DNA of 12,500 nucleotides, taken from contig CM022667.1 of NCBI GenBank assembly GCA_012295275.1, positions 5,409,708 through 5,422,207 on the forward strand, written 5' to 3'. The notes beneath the pieces are model-generated. The model saw only the letters and a list, made by a program, of their open reading frames with translations. It was not told the origin of the DNA and searched no databases. The translations under genes and the position numbers were made by a program. Shown one piece after another: positions 1-8,723 of this stretch. Source of the stretch: Chrysomallon squamiferum (Eukaryota; Mollusca; Gastropoda; Neomphalida; Peltospiridae). Within the stretch, counting starts at the first letter, position 1. The number at the start of each line of letters is the position of its first letter.

Positions 1-47
1 ATGTTTTTAAATCTAAAATGCTTATGATTAATTATTTACATATTTAG

Positions 48-108
48 ATGCCTTGGTACCAGAAATCCGGAATGCCTCAGGCCCCAGTGTGTCCGGATAC
101 TTGGTCCG
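48..108 (+). CDS. Internal exon of the plus-strand gene that ends at 615 (candidate)
   Basis: Seen: an acceptor AG at 46-47 is followed by a GC-richer stretch that is open in the frame starting with two bases of a split codon. It reads ALVPEIRNASGPSVSGYLV. A GT at 109-110 ends the exon after two bases of a codon, which matches the phase of the exon starting at 462. A second GT at 115-116 has the same phase and would add two residues (end at 114). Inferred: penultimate coding exon of the gene whose terminal exon is 462-615. The other frames are also open over this short length, so the support is the phase match and the base composition. Both GT sites are followed by AC, which is a weak donor consensus. 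The family is not recognised. Confidence 0.45.
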
Positions 109-461
109 GTACCTGTACTACCATCGACCTAAAACCGCCATTTTCTCCCTAGTACAACTTAATAATCGTTTTCAGTATTCTTTAAACAAAAAAAAAAACA
201 AAAAAAAATTGAAAAAAGAATTCAATTAAATTAAAAAAAAAATACATATATATGAAAAATAATAGTCGTAATAATAATGATAATAATAAACAAACAAATC
301 GATCAAGAAAGAAAGAAATAAAGAAAACAAAAGGTTTGATTATATATTTATTGTATGAAACGTTTTCTGTAGTATAATTTATGTACATAATAAGATTAAT
401 TCAGTGACACATTGTCGATATAAGTAATTGATAAACATCTGTTTGGATATTGCATTCACAG

Positions 462-615
462 GGTGAAGGAGATAGAAGATTTTTACAGTACAGACGATGG
501 AGTAGAAAAGCAAGAAAAATTGAGAGCACGTGATAAATCATTTCAGAATCCTGCCTTTGAACTGGACGACAATAATCTTGCCAGTGGCGTTTCACAACAG
601 AGTAGAAACAGTTAA
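462..615 (+). CDS. Terminal coding exon of a plus-strand gene: acidic C-terminal tail with an FxNPxF motif
   Basis: Seen: a good acceptor (TTGCATTCACAG) ends at 461. One base completes a split codon, then 50 codons run to a TAA stop at 613-615. The peptide is hydrophilic and charged, beginning VKEIEDFYSTDD. It contains SFQNPAFELDD about 20 residues before the end and finishes QQSRNS. There is no membrane segment. Known: FxNPxF and FxNPxY sequences in cytoplasmic tails bind PTB-domain adaptors or act as endocytic signals. Inferred: this is the cytoplasmic tail of a membrane receptor or transporter that lies mostly to the left of the window. It is transcribed towards the Ig-cassette gene, so the two genes converge. 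The protein family is not identified. The low-complexity A-rich intron (about 181-340) separates this exon from the candidate exon at 48-108. Confidence 0.65.
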
Positions 616-1076
616 CAGTTCGTATTAATTTCGACTGCGGCTTCTTTTCCAATATATATCTGCAGTTTATATATATCAGTGATGTTTGTGTGTGTACGCT
701 GGTGCTGTCGTTTTGCTATGTATGTGTGTGTATGTGAAATACGTTTGTTGATACTTAAATATTTCTCTGGGGTTTTGGGGAGAAATGATCCTCTTCACTC
801 TACCTTGATTCCTTCGGATGTTCCAGCGCAGAATGACTCACATATCTGGTGTAACATAGACCAGCTTATATAATATAGTAAGGAGAACAATTTGGAAATA
901 ATTCTGATTTGAAGAACTAAATGGGAGGCTATGGAACTGGTATTTTTATTTAAATTAAGAAGAACTACATTGCTGAGGTGCAAAACGTCAAAATGTATTA
1001 GTCTAAATATAGTTAGTTACATAACCAAATCTCAAGCTGACAGTTATTTGTCTGTGAAATATTCTAAGTCAAAATA

Positions 1077-1077
<1 letters not shown>

Positions 1078-1135
<58 letters not shown>

Positions 1136-1142
1136 TATTATT
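1078..1142. repeat. (ATT)n microsatellite
   Basis: An almost pure trinucleotide tract of about 65 bp. Translations that cross it give poly-Ile or poly-Leu and are not genes. Confidence 0.95.
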
Positions 1143-1159
1143 AGCATCTCTCTACGTAT

Positions 1160-1165
1160 AATAAA
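1160..1165 (+). promoter_or_regulatory. Candidate poly(A) signal AATAAA
   Basis: It is the first canonical AATAAA that I find downstream of the plus-strand stop codon at 615. The hexamer is common by chance in AT-rich DNA, so this is a positional guess. Confidence 0.3.
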
Positions 1166-1180
1166 TGAACAAATAGTACG

Positions 1181-2321
1181 TCATTTTGACCCTGTACCTG
1201 TCTTTCATGGAAAGATGACTTAGTGCGAAATGTTGCTTGGTATGCAGCCTACATTCGTCAGTTATATCAAACACTCACACAGTAACACTGGAACATGAGT
1301 TTAGCTACAACAGTGTCGACTGGAAGGGTTGTAAGTAAAACACATCGGGATGAAACATTTACTCACAAACTGCTCACAATAAGATGTTGTCATTTCTAGT
1401 TCTTGTTTAGCGTCAAAGTTATCTACCCCAGCATGAAGATGGCAGCACCTGTCTGTACTCCCCATAATTCCATGCTGTCCCTGATACCCATACTACGTTA
1501 GTATACTTGTTTGGTAATTTTCCTTTAATGAAATGTCCAGTATTTAATATTTTTAATGATTTAAAACAATTGATTTTAATAAATAAATTAAAAATGTTCA
1601 CATATTTTCATTATTTATTTATTTAATTATTTATTTATTTGCTGAATATCAAAATAACAAGGAAGAAAGAAGATTTAATTATCTATCAGTGATTTGTTAT
1701 CGAAAGGTTTATTTTATTTTGTTTTGCAATTATTTCAGTAGCCTAAAGCAGTGTTCTTAAATAATATATAATTTAAGAATCTCCTAACACGAAACATAAC
1801 GTTTTGTGAATATATTTTGAACAAATTTATTTTTAGAAACGTTTTAATTATTACATTTTAAATTTTATTTGTGAGAGAATGCCGCACTTAGTTTGCTTGT
1901 GTCTAAATATTTTTAGAACTACAGGCTGAAGTTCCCAAAGTAGGTATTCGGAAAGCAGGAAATTCCCACACAAGACAACAAACCACTGAAGAGAATTCGC
2001 GGACCGCACTGTGAACACGCAGGTCAATAATCAGATCGCTTGTGCAGCCACTCACACAGAGCTGTCACGTGCACGTTTTCCGTGATGAATCTGAACACAT
2101 GTAGATTCCCCTTAAACTGCACAGCCCACTGAGCCCAACACACTTCAAAATGAAGATTTACCAGAAGGCAATGAATGTCACACCCCACGTGTGCATGTAA
2201 TAATAAAATAATAATAACAAGTGTTCAAATGACATGTTACTGTTCGGAATACAAACGTGTGTTACATTCAATAATACAAACAAGAAACGTCATGTTACCT
2301 GCAAAACTTTTTAAAAACTCT
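1181..2321. other. Intergenic region between the converging genes, no supported gene
   Basis: AT-rich DNA with a TTTATTTA-type tract near 1608-1640. Two GC-richer patches stand out. At 1283-1330 a phase 1-1 open block lies between AG and GTAAGT on the plus strand but has no pyrimidine tract. At about 1920-2190 the minus strand is open for roughly 60 codons, ending at a TGA near 2027. Either could be an exon or an old repeat remnant. Neither has enough support to be called. Confidence 0.4.
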
Positions 2322-2372
2322 TTATTATTATTGTTGTTGTTGTTGTTGTTATTATTACTATTATTATTATTA
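2322..2372. repeat. Compound (ATT)/(GTT) microsatellite
   Basis: ATT units pass into GTT units and back to ATT over about 50 bp. The poly-Leu translation across it is an artefact. Confidence 0.9.
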
Positions 2373-2510
2373 TATAATTTATATGTTTGATAGCTTTATA
2401 ATTCTGCATTATTAACTGTATTATTAACTGCACTGATTAGCTATATACAGAGCTGAAAGGTTACGTGCAAAATGAATCTACTGTTAACAACAGTCTGACG
2501 AAAAGCTTAC

Positions 2511-2577
2511 CAATGCATCTTCTTGTCTTTTGGTTGGTTTAAGTGTGGCACGATCACAGTCAGCAGTTGAGGTTCTC
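2511..2577 (-). CDS. Candidate cytoplasmic-tail exon of the Ig-cassette gene
   Basis: Seen on the minus strand: acceptor GACTTCACAG, 67 nt, then the strong donor GTAAGC after GCATTG. Two of the three frames are open, one ending KPTKRQEDAL and the other KDKKMH. Both are Lys-rich and hydrophilic, as expected for a tail exon. Inferred: it lies in the right orientation and position, downstream of the transmembrane exon. The correct phase cannot be fixed because the end of the preceding exon is uncertain. It could also be a chance pairing of splice signals or an untranslated exon. Confidence 0.25.
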
Positions 2578-3098
2578 CTGTGAAGTCGTCAAGATGCGAC
2601 TGTCGGCTGTTTAGCTATGTTAGCCCTCTGCGCTAAATTTTCTGTCGGCCTTTTTTTTTTTGTTTTTTGTTTTTTGTCAGAATATACCTGTTTGTACGCT
2701 GTCGGGTTCCACTGTTTCCAGCTTATAAATATACTCCAAGTCCTTCTAGAATCGTTTTTCGTTTGGCAGTATGTGCAGAGTAACTTTCCTTTTGAAATTA
2801 AATTTGCCGATATTACGCCGAAAATTATGACAATCTGTCATGCAATAATAAAATTCACCATGGTCTGACGTTAACGAATTGCTCCGGAAATATAACACAC
2901 CTACCCACAAGGGAAATACGCCGCAAACCTCACAATAACCAAATTACGTTTACTGAAATATATCTGGTTAATAGAAAAAAGATATACAATTTCACAGTAA
3001 AGAAATAAAACTGTTTTCTAGTTGCCTCATGTAAGAATAAGGATACACTGAACATATGATATGCGTTTAAAACATTGGTGATTTCTCTGCGTTCTTAC
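2578..3098. other. Non-coding or intronic stretch
   Basis: AT-rich DNA with a T-rich tract at about 2649-2680. No reading frame with convincing splice boundaries was found on either strand. In the minus-strand gene it would be intron, or 3' UTR if the exon to its right is terminal. Confidence 0.4.
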
Positions 3099-3342
3099 AA
3101 AGTCTGACTACAAAGATCACAAGGAGGAGGAGAAAAGAAAAGAAATCACAAAATATCAACCTTAAATTGAAAAACGAAGATTTTATTTTGTCATTGTATT
3201 TGTTCTGTAAGCTGTCGGAATGAAACACGTTCGCTGTAAAGTTCACACTGAGCTGTTCGGCGTGTCTGTTGTTTCTCTCTTCGACTGTTTTAAAGCTCTC
3301 AGCCCACCCACAGGCAGCTGCTCTCTTTGCAGTTTCATAACT
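3099..3342 (-). CDS. Candidate exon after the transmembrane exon (cytoplasmic tail)
   Basis: Seen on the minus strand: acceptor TTGCTTGACAG ends at 3343. From 3342 in phase 0 the frame stays open to a TGA near 2993, about 116 codons, which is long for this AT content. The first 50 or so codons are GC-richer and hydrophilic, beginning SYETAKRAAACGWAESF, with EERNNRHAEQ further on. A donor-like GTAAGA lies at 3093-3098. Inferred: phase 0 fits the phase-0 end of the transmembrane exon at 4039-4094, so this is a plausible tail exon. Concern: the last part (about 3110-3180) is a pyrimidine tract that translates as a hydrophobic run, so the true donor may lie further upstream in the exon. No ITIM-like or SH2-binding motif was noticed. 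Confidence 0.3.
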
Positions 3343-3803
3343 CTGTCAAGCAAATATCAATACACAAATTTGTTTCCTTCATTATTATTATTTTTATTAT
3401 AACACTGTTTTACACATTTTCGTCTTCTTTTTTTTTTTCTTTTCTGTTTCTATCACCTATCAGGAATAAGTATCATGTTGCATCATCGAACATACTTTAT
3501 ATAATATAAATGAAACAGCTTCAGTTCCCAGTAGACAGAGAAACCGATATTTTATCAATATTAGTAAATGTGAAATATTTTAAACAAAAATGTATTATGG
3601 AGAAAGATAGAAAATTAAATTTTGTTTGTACTAGAAACAAAATTATTTTCTTTCGCGATCTTGCCGTATTCCTTATCAACAACAATCGACACAAACAGTG
3701 AGAAAAATCTACTACTGAAGAGAAACCAGTGACTAAAACATCCAACATTCTTCTTGTCTGTCTGACATTGAATTATAAAACAACCTTGTAAATTCGATTA
3801 TTT
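3343..3803. other. Intron-like stretch, nothing supported
   Basis: Open frames of about 60-75 codons exist on both strands (3510-3701 plus, 3521-3748 minus). They overlap each other, lack codon bias and have no good splice or initiation context. If the tail exon at 3342 is real, this is intron of the Ig-cassette gene. Confidence 0.4.
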
Positions 3804-3958
3804 AAATGTATTTATTTATTTATTTATTTATTTATTAACTTATTAACTTATTTATATATATTTATTTTATTTATTAACTTATTTATTTATTTATTTATTA
3901 ACTTATTTATATATATTTATTTTATTTTTCTTATTTATTTATTTAATTTATTTATTTC
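3804..3958. repeat. TTTA-rich array with an internal 55-bp direct repeat
   Basis: A (TTTA)n tract in which the block TTAACTTATTTATATATA plus flanking bases occurs at 3843 and again at 3898, 55 bp apart. This is a higher-order tandem duplication inside the simple repeat. Confidence 0.85.
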
Positions 3959-4038
3959 AACATACAAATTAAAGAACGTCAATGAACAAATATTTGGATG
4001 TATGAGCAGATCTACTGAAGTAACATGACGTACCTTAC

Positions 4039-4094
4039 CCAGACTCCAAGCAGATTAATTAACAGGACGGAGGCAGCAACTGGCAGAATAAAAA
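4039..4094 (-). CDS. Transmembrane exon of the Ig-cassette gene
   Basis: Seen on the minus strand: pyrimidine-rich acceptor TTTTTATTTTTCTGCAG, 56 nt, then donor TGG|GTAAGG. Entered in phase 1, as all upstream exons require, it encodes FILPVAASVLLINLLGVW, a clean hydrophobic helix without charges. Joined to the preceding 42-nt exon (4416-4457) the split codon becomes GTT (Val), extending the helix on its N-terminal side after a basic segment. It ends in phase 0, unlike the symmetric ectodomain exons, as is common where a modular ectodomain passes into a fixed cytoplasmic part. Inferred: it anchors the Ig-like domains as a single-pass membrane protein. No exon-level transcript evidence is available here. 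Confidence 0.6.
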
Positions 4095-4320
4095 CTGCAG
4101 AAAAATAAAAACATTGAATAAAAAGTTAAAGAAATTAAATAAAACCTTAATTAAAACCATAGAAGAAAATTAATAACGAGATACTTCCAAAACATCAGTT
4201 TTCTAATAGCATTGGTAATAAATTACTAAAACGATCCCGCATGTGTGTGTATATATGTATAAACCAGCAACAATAAAACAAAAGTAACAAATAAATCAAA
4301 TTAAATAAATAAATAAACAA

Positions 4321-4324
<4 letters not shown>

Positions 4325-4371
<47 letters not shown>

Positions 4372-4372
4372 T
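4325..4372. repeat. (AAT)n microsatellite
   Basis: A pure trinucleotide tract of about 48 bp between the transmembrane exon and the 42-nt exon. Confidence 0.95.
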
Positions 4373-4415
4373 TTCGAAAAAGTTCATAATGAACAAATAT
4401 TAATTATATACATAC

Positions 4416-4457
4416 CAGCTATTCCTCTAACATAATATTTGTTCACCTTTGCCTTCC
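4416..4457 (-). CDS. 42-nt juxtamembrane mini-exon
   Basis: Seen on the minus strand: strong acceptor CATATTTTTTTCTCAG, 42 nt, then donor GCTG|GTATGT. Both boundaries are phase 1. The peptide is KAKVNKYYVRGIA, basic and then turning hydrophobic, and it runs directly into the transmembrane exon. In the transcript a (CU)55 tract lies only about 42 nt upstream of this exon. Inferred: membrane-proximal stalk. Because it is symmetric it can be skipped without a frame change, although it borders a phase-1 to phase-0 exon. Confidence 0.55.
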
Positions 4458-4495
4458 CTGAGAAAAAAATATGAAGTATCTATTGGCTATGTATT

Positions 4496-5118
<623 letters not shown>

Positions 5119-5200
<82 letters not shown>
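5119..5200. repeat. (AG)41 microsatellite, CU tract in the transcript
   Basis: 82 bp of uninterrupted AG. In the minus-strand transcript it is a CU tract starting about 30 nt downstream of the candidate exon at 5231-5275. The poly Ser-Leu frame across it is an artefact. Confidence 0.98.
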
Positions 5201-5202
<2 letters not shown>

Positions 5203-5230
5203 TTTAAACTTAATTTAAAATAAATCTTAC

Positions 5231-5275
5231 CGCCAATTAATGAAGCTGAAGAAATGAAAATAAAACAACTGATGA
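5231..5275 (-). CDS. Candidate hydrophobic mini-exon (45 nt, or 15 nt with the inner acceptor)
   Basis: Seen on the minus strand: donor GGCG|GTAAGA at 5225-5230. With the acceptor AG at 5276-5277 the exon is 45 nt, phase 1-1, and encodes ISCFIFISSASLIG, a hydrophobic stretch. A better acceptor (TTTTCATTTCTTCAG) inside it would give a 15-nt micro-exon, also phase 1-1, encoding SLIG. Inferred: the long form could be a second membrane or stalk segment and the short form a micro-exon linker. The positions fit between the last Ig cassette and the 42-nt exon. Either could be fortuitous. Confidence 0.3.
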
Positions 5276-5594
5276 CTAATCTGTACATCACACACAATAG
5301 GTACATCACAGTTACATGTACTAAACTATAATAATACTAAAGAAAAAAAAATGCCAAAAGAAAAGTCATTTTAATAGTTAGATTTTTTAAATTTCTTTCA
5401 TTAAGTCTTTCTTTTTTTTTCTTCTTTTCTTTTTTCCACGGAATCTTTCAGATTAGTCAGAATAGCAGACTTGGATTTTTGAACTACTGGTGATAAAGGA
5501 AATATGTCTTTGGGGAACACAAACTACAGACATGATGTTGGCAGGTGAGGAGTTAAGATCTATTAGTTACAAATGTCTCACTTGCTCTACTTAC

Positions 5595-5930
5595 ATGGAA
5601 TTCTTTTCATGCAAGTTGCAGCATCGTTATCAGGAATCTGTCCATCGCAGCATCTCCATTGTCCTTCGTCAAACCTGCTGCTGAAAGACTTTATGATGAC
5701 AGTAATCTGCATGGCTGAATTCATTTCAACGCTGTAACCTCCGTTACTGTTATTACTCATAAAACACCTCGTGTTAAGGTGATTACAGAACACGATGTTG
5801 TCTGGATGTCCTCCGTTGGGTCGAGCTATCCTTATTCCATGTCGCACTTTACTTGATATCAGACACGTTACGTTTGTAGGTTGTCTTTCTTGGGGTGTAT
5901 CCAAGCAGAGAATATATGTTCTTGCTCCAA
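5595..5930 (-). CDS. Ig-like cassette exon A (type 1)
   Basis: Seen on the minus strand: acceptor TGTTTTGTAG, 336 nt (112 codons), donor CCAT|GTAAGT, phase 1 at both ends. The peptide starts GARTYILCLDTPQE, has the sequon and Cys in TNVTC, then GIRIARPN, the Cys pair FCNHLNTRC, and FDEGQWRCCDG followed by TC. The DxGxWxC pattern matches the F strand of Ig domains (usual form DxGxYxC), and the ITVIIKSF before it matches an E strand. The usual C-strand Trp is missing. It differs from the other cassettes in having CC instead of CS after the Trp and in lacking PPPG. Closest to cassette C, with shared PTNVTC, RIARPN and FDEG. It is the last Ig cassette in the transcript, nearest the membrane exon. 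Inferred: an extracellular ligand-binding or recognition domain. The family name is not known to me. Confidence 0.85.
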
Positions 5931-6229
5931 CTACAAAACATGTACATTAGTTCATTCAGAGCAGGAGAAAAAGAAGAAATAATAAAAATAACGTAGGTTT
6001 TATCTTTTCTTTCCTATTTTTTTTTCCGTTGGTTTTTGAGAATAAGTTAAGAGTAAGTGACACTATGTCAAAACAAAATAGTTCTTAAATAACAACAGTT
6101 GACAGAAGTAAATACAATTCCTTAACAATAACACCAGTGCCCGTGAACACAGGACTTTATTTAGTCGTACACAGTGATTACAAGAAATATATATATATAT
6201 TATACGTATGTACGGAAGCATATACTTAC
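5931..6229. other. Intron between cassettes B and A
   Basis: A 299-nt intron with GTAAGT at its 5' end and TTTTGTAG at its 3' end on the minus strand, and no mini-exon visible. It is the shortest gap between cassettes and joins a type 2 to a type 1 cassette, as does the C-D gap. Confidence 0.7.
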
Positions 6230-6556
6230 GTTGAACACGTTTCTTGCACGTTGTGTCATCAACGCCAGGAGGGGGTCCGTCACTGCAGATCCACTTCCCT
6301 GCATCAAGGTCTTTGTTAAAATACTGTACAGTGACAGTAATCTGAGTGCGTGAATTCATTACAAAGCTGTACCCTGTTTTCTTCTGCAGGCACCTCGTGT
6401 TAAGCTTGTTACAGTGTATAATTTCCTGAGGATTTCCATCATTCGGCCGCATGATTCGAATTCCATTTCTGATTGTCCCAGTAATAATACAAGTTACGTT
6501 CGTAGTGAGCCCTTCATAGGCTACTTCCAGACAGTGCATGAACGTTCTAGCTACAA
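6230..6556 (-). CDS. Ig-like cassette exon B (type 2)
   Basis: Seen on the minus strand: acceptor CGTTTTTCAG, 327 nt (109 codons), donor CAAC|GTAAGT, phase 1-1. It begins VARTFMHCLEVAYEGL. It has TNVTC, GIRIMRPN, the pair HCNKLNTRC, YSFVMNSRTQITVTV, and DAGKWICSDGPPPG with a sixth Cys in DTTCKKR. Six Cys in all, enough for three disulfides. An N-glycosylation sequon (NVT) lies just before the second Cys. From base 6312 to the acceptor and 14 nt into the intron it is identical to cassette D. Only the last 82 nt differ, with 13 substitutions. The 36-nt mini-exon at 6822-6857 precedes it in the transcript and cassette A follows. Known: DxGxWxC with a preceding hydrophobic strand is typical of V/I-set Ig folds. 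Inferred: a receptor ectodomain module. Confidence 0.87.
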
Positions 6557-6821
6557 CTGAAAAACGTATACTTTAATTCACAAAAATAAAAATAAAAAAA
6601 TTAAAATTAAAAAAAAGAAAGAAAGAAAAAAGAAGAGTAATAATAATCTGTAAGAAATTAATAATTATATATTTCGCAAAGGCTATTGCTCAGTTTAAAA
6701 AAAAAAAAAAAAACGAATTAATAAAAAAGAAAACAAATAATGAATCAATATAGTTATTTTAATACAATAATGCTATTATATTTGCTTTACTCTAAAATGA
6801 ATTGTTTACCCACATACTTAC
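6557..6821. other. Intron between the 36-nt linker exon and cassette B
   Basis: A-rich on the plus strand, so U-rich in the transcript, with runs at 6590-6625 and 6699-6715. No additional exon seen. Confidence 0.6.
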
Positions 6822-6857
6822 GTCTAGTGTCAGCTTCATCGTTCATATCTACATTTG
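6822..6857 (-). CDS. 36-nt linker mini-exon L1
   Basis: Seen on the minus strand: acceptor TATACATTTACTTAG, exactly 36 nt, donor AGAC|GTAAGT, phase 1-1. It encodes NVDMNDEADTR, polar and acidic. Same length, phase and general form (N-x-D..., ending in a split codon whose first base is C) as the mini-exons at 9985-10020 and 10419-10454. Inferred: a flexible, acidic linker or hinge between Ig-like domains C and B that can be included or skipped without a frame change. Confidence 0.7.
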
Positions 6858-6879
6858 CTAAGTAAATGTATAAAACAAA

Positions 6880-7250
6880 CATTATTATTATTCATCATCG
6901 TGATTATTATTAGTATTAGTAGTAGTAGTAGTAGTAGTAGTGGTATTGCTGTTGTTGTTGTTGTCGTGGTGGTTGTTGTTGTTTTCCACTTACTGGCTAC
7001 TCTTACCCCTCTACATAATAAATAAATTTAAAAAATAAAAATAAAAATAAAAGAAATAAAAAATACTAATAATACTAATAGTAAAAATAAATATAAATTA
7101 AAATAAATAGATAAATAAATGAATAACAAAAACAACAACGTCAGCAACAACAACAGCAATGATAATAATAACAGGTAATAATAATAATAGTAATAATAAT
7201 TGTAATAATAATAATAATAATAATAATACTATATTTTTCATATCAAAATC
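6880..7250. repeat. Mixed trinucleotide and A-rich low-complexity block
   Basis: Successive AGT, GTT and GTG-type repeats (about 6890-6985), an A-rich block (7015-7130) and CAA/AAT tracts (7130-7230). All lie in the intron between cassette C and linker L1. No exon visible. Confidence 0.85.
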
Positions 7251-7306
7251 TACTTCACGAATGGATTCATCAAGGAGAAGACGGCAACTGTGAGTTGTTC
7301 ATCCAA

Positions 7307-7572
7307 GTTTCATTTTCACACACACATAACAACGTACTACATTAATTTAAAACATCTGTCACTTTCTTTACAGTTTCATTTTCACACACACATAACAACG
7401 TACTAGATTAATTTAACATAACTGTCACTTTCTTTAAACAGTTTCATTTTCACACACACATAACAACGTACTACATTAATTTAAAACATCTGTCACTTTC
7501 TAAACAATTTCATTTTCACACACACATAACAACGTACTACATTAATTTAAAACATCTGTCACTTTCTAAACA
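7307..7572. repeat. Four tandem copies of a 66-bp minisatellite
   Basis: Units start at 7307, 7373, 7441 and 7507 with lengths 66, 68, 66 and 66. Each begins TTTCATTTTCACACACACAT and contains AACAACGTACTA and CTGTCACTTTCT. Copies are nearly identical; the second is the most diverged (ACTAGATT, AACATAACTG). The array ends about 30 nt from the donor of cassette C, so it lies at the very start of the following intron in the transcript. Confidence 0.95.
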
Positions 7573-7607
7573 GTAACATTTATCTGAGATAAACAATACA
7601 GTCTTAC

Positions 7608-7937
7608 TTCGAATTCTTTTCAAACATGCACTGTATTCACGACTAACCAGCCCATCGCTGCACAGCCAGTTCCCTTCGTCAAACCCTCGAGCAAAAGACT
7701 TGATCACGACAGTGACCTGCGTGCGCGAATTAATCACGACTCTGTACGCTTCAGTGCTTCCATAAATTCCGCACATTGTGTTAAGGCGATTACAAAACAC
7801 GATGTGGTCGGGATGCAGGGCGTTGGGCCGGGCTATTCGTATCCCGTGACGCAGTCTGCCTGATGTCACACACGTCACGTTTGTAGGTTGTCCTTCTTGT
7901 GGTGCACCCAAACAGTGGATATACGTTCTTGCTGTAA
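7608..7937 (-). CDS. Ig-like cassette exon C (type 1)
   Basis: Seen on the minus strand: acceptor TTTGTTTGTAG, 330 nt (110 codons), donor CGAA|GTAAGA, phase 1-1. It opens TARTYIHCLGAPQEGQ. It has TNVTC with the NVT sequon, GIRIARPN, the pair FCNRLNTMC, INSRTQVTVVIKSF, and FDEGNWLCSDG followed by SACLKR. It shares PTNVTC, RIARPN, FCN and FDEG with cassette A. It lacks the PPPG that follows CSDG in B, D and E, having LVSREY instead, so the loop after the last core Cys is variable. GC-rich compared with the surrounding introns (CGGGCTATTCG region), consistent with coding constraint. The 66-bp minisatellite abuts its 3' side. Inferred: extracellular Ig-like module. Any ligand is unknown. Confidence 0.86.
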
Positions 7938-8280
7938 CTACAAACAAATTGTTTCTTTATCTATTTATTCATATACTAATAATACTATTAATAATAATAA
8001 TATCAATATTAATAATAATACAAATAATACCAACAAGAACAAGAACAATCAACAATTATTGTGATAATAATAATGAAAATAAAACCTGAAAATGTGAAGA
8101 CATTTGCTGAACAATTTCAGTTCTCAGCAGTGTAAGATTTAAAAAACAAACGCACCCACACACACACAACCACACGCACAGTAGTACACCTCAAACACAC
8201 ATATCTACACACACATACATACACAAAGACTCAAAGATACATACACATAAATACACAAACATACATTTAAAAAAACAAAA

Positions 8281-8337
<57 letters not shown>

Positions 8338-8396
8338 GTTGCACCTAATGAGTACACAGAGTAGAAACATGTCGTTTGGTTTACCACATCACTCAC
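7938..8396. other. Intron between cassettes D and C
   Basis: A 459-nt intron. It holds an AAT-rich tract (7975-8030), a CA/CACA-rich tract (8150-8270) and (ATT)n at 8282-8338. No mini-exon recognised, as in the equivalent B-A intron. Confidence 0.6.
8282..8338. repeat. (ATT)n microsatellite
   Basis: A pure trinucleotide tract of about 57 bp located just downstream of the donor of cassette D in the transcript. Confidence 0.95.
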
Positions 8397-8723
8397 TTGC
8401 ACCAACTTTCTTGCACGTTGTGTCACCAAACCCAGGAGGGGGTCCGTCGCTGCAGGTCCACTTCCCTGCATCAACGTATTTGTTAAAATACTGTACAGTG
8501 ACAGTAATCTGAGTGCGTGAATTCATTACAAAGCTGTACCCTGTTTTCTTCTGCAGGCACCTCGTGTTAAGCTTGTTACAGTGTATAATTTCCTGAGGAT
8601 TTCCATCATTCGGCCGCATGATTCGAATTCCATTTCTGATTGTCCCAGTAATAATACAAGTTACGTTCGTAGTGAGCCCTTCATAGGCTACTTCCAGACA
8701 GTGCATGAACGTTCTAGCTACAA
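8397..8723 (-). CDS. Ig-like cassette exon D (type 2)
   Basis: Seen on the minus strand: acceptor CGTTTTTCAG, 327 nt (109 codons), donor GCAA|GTGAGT, phase 1-1. Domain layout as in cassette B: HCLEVAYEG, TNVTC, GIRIMRPN, HCNKLNTRC, WTCSDGPPPG and a final DTTC. Bases 8479-8737 (exon plus 14 nt of intron) match 6312-6570 without a difference. The last 82 nt of the exon differ from B at 13 sites. In the Ig core these change DL to YV before the DAGKW motif, I to T next to the Cys, and VD to FG after PPPG. Just beyond the last Cys the whole end changes from KKRVQR to KKVGAS. It follows the possible 27-nt linker (8945-8971) and precedes cassette C. Inferred: a recently homogenised copy of B with a separate 3' end. 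Confidence 0.87.

Larger units (their letters stand above)
616..1180 (+). other. Probable 3' UTR of the plus-strand gene
   Basis: The region follows the TAA stop at 613-615 and has no sustained coding frame. It holds TG-rich stretches near 690-735 and an (ATT)n tract at about 1078-1142. A canonical AATAAA lies at 1160-1165 and could be the poly(A) signal. The true end of the transcript cannot be seen from the sequence alone. Confidence 0.4.

Noticed and set aside
1283-1330. 48-nt phase 1-1 open block on the plus strand before GTAAGT (EHEFSYNSVDWKG)
   Set aside because: No pyrimidine tract at the acceptor and no partner exon; the plus-strand gene already ends at 615.
3510-3748. Overlapping open frames of 63 and 75 codons on opposite strands
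   Set aside because: Mutual shadows in AT-rich DNA, without codon bias, splice signals or recognisable motifs.
6137-6319. Plus-strand open frame opposite cassette B
   Set aside because: Antisense shadow of the cassette. The same applies to 9333-9515 opposite cassette E and 5490-5684 over the end of cassette A.
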